Positions 58,511-64,000 of a stretch of 64,000 nt of DNA are shown here, piece by piece (positions within the stretch are counted from its first letter, which is position 1; each line of letters starts with the position of its first letter). The DNA comes from Emydura subglobosa (Eukaryota > Chordata > Testudines > Chelidae). The position numbers and the translations under genes were made by a program. The stretch spans positions 36,533,863 through 36,597,862 of the forward strand of contig ML679962.1 in NCBI GenBank assembly GCA_007922225.1. Reading direction: 5' to 3'. The notes beneath the pieces are model-generated. The model had not been told where the DNA came from. It searched no databases and saw nothing but the letters and a program-made list of their open reading frames with translations.

Positions 58511-59389
58511 TTGCTTTTCCTTTATAATGCTTTCCTGTTTGACTGAAACAAGGAATGATGCAAACCTTACAGGGAGTTGAAATATGGAAGAGGTCAACCT
58601 TAGAAAAGAATTACATAATTATAAACATGCACGGTGGTTACCATTTAAAGAGTCCGTGGCTACTAAAAATGGCCACATAGTGGCATCCCACAGATATTTC
58701 CGTGTACTTAGCATAAGACATAAACGTGCAGTGGCACTTGAAATTCTGAAGCCACTTCCTTTGCTAAGTAGAAGGTAGTCGCTGGTATCCCAGATCCTAC
58801 TGACTTTTTAATGGCTATCATAGGAGCTGTGTTCAGTGCTAATGTTCTGTTTGCACTCACAAAAGCCCCATAAGTCTGATGCATCTCTCTTCCTCCGTCT
58901 ATAGCTTAAAGCAAGCCTCTGCGTGGCCATTTCCAGGTTATCATGACCATCTGCCTTGGGACCGAGACTGCAAGATCTATTAATTTCTCATTATTTATTT
59001 TTAAAGGGAAGACCCTCTTGTAACCCACTCTGTAACCTTCATGGGAGACTGGTTCATCCTTGCCAATTATCTCAGGTACAGCCTTATAAACTCATTGCCT
59101 CCAAATATAGATTACAGCAGGAATAACTCATACAAAAAAAAAGATTCACCTTCCTGTGAGCAATGTCACTAAAGTCACAGGAGATTCAGAAAAAGTTGAA
59201 GTGCTAACAGGAGTCTCAGAAAATCAGCCGTGTCTCCTCTTCGCTTCTTGTTTTCTTTGTAACGTCGCTTCCAGTTGTCTCAGCTCTCTGCCAAATTTCT
59301 GACAAAGGGATCTCCATTTCTAAGCCCTGGTGCCATTTGACACACACAAGTGACCCATGTATCCCTTGAGACCAAAAATAAATGGACAC

Positions 59390-59735
59390 TACTTTATTAT
59401 CTTCCCAGTGAGACATAAAACCAAGGTCCTGACCACTTGTGATCATTAAAAATCCCATGGCACTTTTTGAAAGAGCAAGGCCATTAGCCCTGATGTCCTG
59501 GCAAAATTCCAGGTCATTACAATTACATTCTGCCTACCTTTTAATTTCAAATGGACAATGTATTCTGCTTCACTTCCTGTTCTCGACTGTTGTCTACAGT
59601 GCAGCGGTGTGCAGTTAATCAGCGGCTGGGTGCCGTCCCGAGGATGGCTGCTTTTCACTGGCATAAGAAGTGATTCTTCTGGGGCAATGTATAGATACAT
59701 TTGTAAAGTGCTTTGAGATTAGAGAAGGAAATAAC
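59390..59735 (+). repeat. Conserved SINE-like repeat with L2-like tail
   Basis: 'AGTGAGACATAAAACCAAGGTCCTGACCACTTGTGATCATTAAAAATCCCATGGCACTTTTTGAAAGAGCAAGG' through 'GCATAAGAAGTGATTCTTCTGGGGCAATGTATAGATACATTTGTAAAGTGCTTTGAGATTAGAG' matches a full-length interspersed repeat I recall from reptile genomes, ending in the AAGTGCTTTGAGAT tail shared with L2-type LINEs. No coding part. Confidence 0.65.
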
Positions 59736-60257
59736 CGCAGGATCTCAGGCACAGGGAACTGTTGGAAAAGACTGACCACTGTACAGTTTTACCCTAGCTC
59801 AATTCAACTGCTCTACCTGGACAGTGCAGTCTAGCTGTATGAAACACATACTGGATAAATTATTTGTATCATACCATTGTTTATTACTCTTGGTTATAGC
59901 CAGCATTGTAAAAACCTTCTGATCTACAGCCTCTGTAGCTAATTCAGCCCAAATTAGTATTTTGATTATACAAATATTGTATGAGCCATATTGCTTTGGC
60001 AAGCTGGTGCTTCGGGCTTTTTGTTTGTTGGGGTTTTGCAATAGCTTAATAGATCTAAATTGCATGGCCCACACAGTCATTATTTATCCGACTCGCAACC
60101 TTTTCCAAATCCCTTCTCATGTGCTTGTGGCTAGATCGTGCTTGCCCAGCTGCCATGCTTTGAATTACCCCAGCAACCTTTGCGTGAAGAAGCAAAGTTC
60201 AGGTTCTAGGATCACAGTGTTTTGTGCTTCTACCTACAAGCTATCGACCTGATCCAA

Positions 60258-60457
60258 GTTTTTCACTAGGAGGGTGGTGAAGCACTGGAATGGGTTACCT
60301 AGGGAGGTGGTGGAATCTCCATCTTCAGAGGTTTTTAAGATGCGGATTGACAAAACCCTCACTGGGATTATTTAACTGAGGTTAGCCCTGCTTTGAGCAG
60401 GGGGTTGGACTAGATACCTCCTGAGGTCCCTTCCAACTCTATGATTCTATGAATGCC
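60258..60457 (+). mobile_element. CR1 LINE 3' tail
   Basis: 'AGGGTGGTGAAGCACTGGAATGGGTTACCTAGGGAGGTGGTGGAATCTCC' to 'GGGGGTTGGACTAGATACCTCCTGAGGTCCCTTCCAACTCTATGATTCTATGAATG', a CR1 subfamily with the bird-like GGTTGGACTAGAT...CTATGATTCTATG end. Little decay. Confidence 0.92.
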
Positions 60458-60458
60458 C

Positions 60459-60520
60459 ACGGAAGTCAGTGGAAAGAGTCCCATCGAGTTCAATGGTTAT
60501 TGAATCAAGCCCTGTGTCTA
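60459..60520. repeat. Short palindromic MITE fragment
   Basis: 'CCCACGGAAGTCAGTGGAAAGAGTCCCATCGAGTTCAATGG' and 'TTGAATCAAGCCC' are the centre and right end of the GGGCCTGATCC family. Confidence 0.6.
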
Positions 60521-60859
60521 CAATTAGCCTGGCCTGAATTTAATGCAGACAGAGTGAGACATAAGAGCTTGGGTTGAGTTTTTTTTCAAAGCCACCTTAA
60601 TGGGTGGAACCGGGTGTCCACATTCCTCAGGGCATGCCTTGAAAGGCAGAAAGGGGGAGCTTTACAATCACAAGCTCCAGGGAATTAGCGTTACGTCACT
60701 GAAAAGCAGGCGAACACACCTGGAGCCATCTTTGCAGGCTGATTTGTAGCTCAAGGGGGAGCCTCAGGCAGCTTTGAAAATCTTAGCCTTAATACTTACC
60801 GATACGCACACATAACCAGCAAAGTGGGGCTAAGAACTGTTTCTAAGTACTGGCTTGTA

Positions 60860-61560
60860 ACTCACCCCACACAAGGCAGAGCAGGTTCAGTTAAATTAAT
60901 TAACCAGGCAGACCATACCTGGGGGAGAGCCAGGAATTGAAAGTCTGCTTGATGAAGGAGCCCAGCTGAGAAGGAACAGGTGGGACTGGTATAAAGCCAG
61001 GAAACTGGCAGCAGAAAGGAGCTGCAGGGGAAGTAGTCTGCAGTCACTCCCTGGGAAAAGGGAGGTGTGTATGGGGCTATGATGTTAAGTAGTCTGCAGC
61101 AACTCCCCGGAAGGAGGGAGTTTGGGCTGGTAAACTCCAGAGAGGGGAGAACCAGAAGATATAGGAAGGAGTCAAAGGAAAGAGCAAGGCCCGGGAGAAG
61201 CAGACCGCAGTTGCTAGACATAAGGTCCCTGGACTGGAACTTAGTGTAGGGAGCTGGCCCTGGTTCCCCTACCAGCCACTGGAGAGGTGGCACAGACTGG
61301 GCAGTGGAGCAAAAGACAGCTTGGGACAGTCATCCAATAGGGACTTTTCTATCCTGGAAGGGGAGGACTATAGTAAACTGGCCAGAGGGCCAAGCCACGA
61401 AGAGAGAACACGCCGAGTCACAGAGAGAAAGAGGTGGCAGTGTGCGTGAAGGAATGGCAGGAAGGGGCTGTTGGACCTGAAAGAAGCTAATCCCCAGAGC
61501 AGGCAGGAGGAGGCGCCCCAGAGGTGAGTGGACCCCGTAACACTCAGTTACGTTACAGTA
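60860..61560 (+). mobile_element. LTR-like retroelement terminal block
   Basis: 'TTAATTAACCAGGCAGACC', a TATAAAG box at 60990-60996 within 'GGGACTGGTATAAAGCCAGGAAACTGGC', a purine-rich body, 'CCTGGAAGGGGAGGACTATAGTAAACTGG' and a closing 'CCCCAGAGCAGGCAGGAGGAGGCGCC...GGTGAGTGGACCCCGTAACA' follow a reptile LTR/leader I recall, probably Gypsy-type. No gag or pol is present, so a solo or truncated LTR is likely. The minus-strand 143-codon frame is incidental. Confidence 0.55.
60990..60996 (+). promoter_or_regulatory. TATA box of the LTR-like block
   Basis: TATAAAG in a GC-moderate context, with a pyrimidine-poor GCAGCAGAAAGGAGCTGCAGG downstream. A likely retroelement core promoter; activity unknown. 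Confidence 0.4.
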
Positions 61561-61568
61561 GCTAAAAC

Positions 61569-62171
61569 TAGAGCGGGCTGAAAATTGGGTTTTCCCACAC
61601 TCAAAAGTTCTACGAAAACAAAGGTTTTCTCAAAGTTTTCCATTGAAAATTTTGGCTTTTCAGCAAAATAATAATAATAATAAATTAATAAAAACCTGAA
61701 AATGTTGATTCAGAAATGCTGCTGCGGTGCTTCATGGGAGTTGTAGTGTCCACGTGCCTTAAACTCCCATCTGCCCCTGAGGCAAACTCCCTGGCTGGAC
61801 TGCATCTCCCATGATGCACCACAGTCTCCTCTCTAGCTGAGCTGCTGCCGTGCATTGTGAGTTCCAGGGCTGCAGTGCGTAATGTCAGATGGGGAGCCTG
61901 GCTCATAGAGGAGAGAGGGGGCATGAGGCCACTGAACTCCAACTTCCATGAGGCCCTTCAGTTGCATTTCCAAATTGACATTTTGGGTTTTCAGCCTACA
62001 GCTTTCTGGGTTTGGGCTGTTCAGGTATTTTGACAAAAAGGCAACATTCTCTGTGGAAAGCAGATGCTTTCTGCAAAAAAAAAAAAAAAAAGAAAAGGTC
62101 ATTTAATCAACCCCCCTCCCCCCATTTTCCACCCAAAAGCAGTTCTGATGGAAAATGCCTGATCCGCCCTA
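61569..62171. mobile_element. 603-bp non-autonomous hAT-like element
   Basis: Starts TAGAGCGGGCTGAAAATTGGG and ends with the reverse complement of TAGGGCGGATCAGGCATTTTCC. It is flanked by GCTAAAAC (61561-61568) and CCTAAAAC (62172-62179), an 8-bp target duplication with one difference. The interior has TTTTC/GAAAA-rich arms, a short ATAATAATAA tract near 61668-61684, a 17-A run at 62075-62091, and an inverted pair of 15-bp motifs at 61733-61747 and 61799-61813. No transposase. Confidence 0.75.
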
Positions 62172-62179
62172 CCTAAAAC

Positions 62180-63058
62180 ATACATCAGCTGAGGTGCAAT
62201 GTGCCACACACAGGCCTTAATCACCCGCTGAGCGCAGATATGCCCTCCCTGGCAGTGCTCAACTCAGGTGGCGTTGCCTCTTACACCATTTGGAGTGGCA
62301 GATTTGCCTCTCTCCACAGCCAGACTAAAGCCCTCGGCAGATAGATCAATATGGCTTTTATCCATTTTTTAAAAACCCAGCACATTACGAGCTAGTCAGC
62401 TCTCATTTTTGCCTGTTTATTTGCCTGTTTGGCCAGCTCAGTCTGTTTAATTTCCTCATTTCCTTTGTGTTCCTTTGAAGGCTGATTAGAGTAAATATGC
62501 AAATCACCTTTCCTAGCTGGAAATTCCTTCTGTAAACATGCTGGGTGCCGGTGTGTCTAGAAACTAATAACCCTCCATCTCCCTTGCACAATGAGCGCCC
62601 TGTACATTTGTATGTCACTGGAGGTTGCGGGGATAAAGGGGTGTTCAACAACTGGGGAAGGAAGGTCTGGCCTTGGCCAAGGAAAGAGTTAGGGTTCTAG
62701 CTGCTTGAAGGGAGAGGGGTGAGTTGAGGCATCCGGACGGAGAACTGGGTCGTCTTTCGAAGGGTGCGTGGGGAGTGCAGGAAGAAGACCCGGACAAGTG
62801 CTGTGGAGGGCAGTCAAAGCACCTGGCATGACCCCCCACCAAAGACGATGGAGAGTTTCCCATTGGCTTGAATAGGCGATCCAAATTGCACAAGTCTCCA
62901 TGCAGCTGCACGCTTCAGACAAGGCTAGTCCAGCCCGAGTGCGTTTGCACCAGGAGCCGAGAATGCTGACGGGGTAGTAGAGGGAGCAGCACGATTCGGC
63001 ATACGCTGAGGAGATATTTCTCCCACTCTGCGCTGTGGAACCGGCTAGTACTTGTGCG
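62180..63058. other. GC-moderate to GC-rich sequence, no gene seen
   Basis: Several overlapping minus-strand frames of 82-128 codons arise from base composition. None shows a recognisable domain. Confidence 0.4.
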
Positions 63059-63059
63059 C

Positions 63060-63127
63060 TGTGGCCCTGATCCACACACCACTGAAAGACTCTTGTTGAC
63101 CTCCGGGGGCTTTGGATTGAGACCTCT
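63060..63127. repeat. Short palindromic MITE
   Basis: 'GTGGCCCTGATCCACACACCACTGAAAG' and 'GGGGGCTTTGGATTGAGACC' are the left and right parts of the GGGCCTGATCC...GGCTTTGGATCAGGCCC family. Confidence 0.6.
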
Positions 63128-64000
63128 GGGCGAAATGTACCTGTCCTGGTAGTTGGTCACCAAAACAATGACCTCCCTGTGGTTCAGCTATATGAGGGGG
63201 GATGGGCAGTGGCAGGCGAGGTGTGCGGGGGACTTTGTAGACATGGTGTGTGACAGTGTCAGCCTCTGAGCCAGCTCCACGCAGATCAGTGCAGGGAATG
63301 GGGCCGTTGGGTCCACACTCATGTAGGCCCACTTGCCACATACCCTGGGTAGGTTGTCCCCTGGGCTGCAGCCCCCGTTCCAGACCCAGGCCTGGAGCAG
63401 TGGCCAGGGAGGAGGTCCAGAGCTGCTCCACGCCCTGCCAGTGGTCTGGGGAGTGGATTCCCTGCATAGCCCCCTTGCATAAAGCCAATTCTCCCTGTCT
63501 GGTGACTGGGGCTTCTTTAGGGCCAGGGCTCTGGCCTACTCTGCTGTGTGCAAAGGAGGGAGAGTCATAACTGAGCTTCTCGTCACCTTGCAGATCTTCA
63601 CCGGGAGCACCCACCATCCCAGTGTTTGTGCTGCCTGAATGTTCAGCCAGCGGCATTCCAGTCTGGTGCTATTGGCCATGCCATGGTTGGCACAGTGCAG
63701 CTGGCGTGTGAGGAACCGCGACGTCTCCAAAGGGAGGTGTAAGGTCCTCCTCTTGGCACACTCCAGCCAGTGCTCTAGAAGAGTTGTGCTCCTCTGCACA
63801 CACCTCCCCAACGGTGGCTGTGGTTCGAAGCCACATTTGTTGGTATTCCTGTTGCCGGATACTGGAGCAGCTAAAAGCACCCAGCCTGTCACCTAAAAGA
63901 ACGGGTAAAAACAAAGCGACTTCTCTCTACGCTGAGCATTGCTGGAAAAGGCTCGTGGTGCGATAAGCTTTACTCCCCTCTCTCTATTTGTAATTACGCC
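63128..64000. other. GC-rich end of the window, no gene identified
   Basis: A 203-codon minus-strand frame (63045-63656) and overlapping frames on both strands are open because the DNA is GC-rich. The predicted products are Gly/Pro/Gln-rich and match no family I know. The frame also overlaps the palindromic repeat at 63060. A CpG-poor composition argues against a promoter island. Confidence 0.35.

Noticed and set aside
60862..61293. 143-codon minus-strand frame
   Set aside because: Lies wholly inside the LTR-like block, on the antisense strand, with a Leu/Pro/Ser-rich product typical of antisense reading of purine-rich DNA.
63045..63656. 203-codon minus-strand frame taken as a gene
   Set aside because: Frames on both strands are open together in this GC-rich stretch, the product is of low complexity, no family is recognised, and the frame runs across a palindromic repeat.
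1..64000. CRISPR array, phage, operon or other prokaryote-type system
   Set aside because: No regularly spaced direct repeats, no dense long genes, and eukaryote-specific repeats throughout.

Overview
The window looks like non-coding vertebrate DNA, most likely from a turtle; a crocodilian or another sauropsid cannot be excluded. This rests on repeat content that I recognise from memory: CR1 LINE fragments ending in the reptile-type 3' tail, MIR/CORE-type SINEs, hAT elements with 8-bp target duplications, many short palindromic MITEs starting with GTCTACAC-like or GGGCC(T/A)GATCC-like ends, and a Harbinger-type Myb/SANT gene. There are no bacterial genes, operons, CRISPR arrays or tRNA/rRNA genes. 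I found no host exon I could defend, so the window is probably intergenic or lies within a large intron.

Layout. 1-4.3 kb is mostly unique sequence with two MIR-type SINEs. 4.3-5.4 kb is a GC- and CpG-rich retroelement-like block with a TATA-like box, a short proline/acid-rich reading frame and a 48-bp direct repeat at its two ends. 5.5-8.8 kb holds two diverged copies of a 260-270 bp repeat I do not recognise, a (GT)19 microsatellite, the longest reading frame in the window (minus strand, 6.75-7.62 kb) and an old hAT. 9.4-11.2 kb is a stack of insertions inside a SINE. 15.4-16.0 kb is a CR1 tail split by a complete hAT with perfect target duplications. 21.2, 25.9 and 33.3 kb hold single CR1 fragments. 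36.8-38.3 kb is a SINE broken by a Harbinger-type element whose Myb/SANT gene carries a frameshift, followed by AT-rich DNA. 44.1-44.7 kb is an L2-like LINE 3' end split by a 105-bp MITE. 47.5-48.8 kb holds two further MITEs and CTCF-like motifs. 50.1-56.0 kb is the densest CR1 cluster, with endonuclease, reverse-transcriptase and ORF1 (SGNH hydrolase-like) remains in both orientations. 57.5-62.2 kb holds a MITE, LINE debris, a conserved SINE-like repeat, a CR1 tail, an LTR-like promoter block and a 603-bp hAT. 62.2-64 kb is GC-rich, with nothing identified beyond one short palindromic repeat.

The coding remnants all belong to mobile elements and none is intact. I do not see a new multi-gene system. 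The most useful observations are the insertion nests, which give relative ages; the unrecognised two-copy repeat; the Harbinger Myb gene with its splice donor; the ORF1 esterase remnant; and the long anonymous minus-strand frame. Family names are assigned by recognition, not by database search. Boundaries without target duplications are accurate to about 10-30 bases at best.
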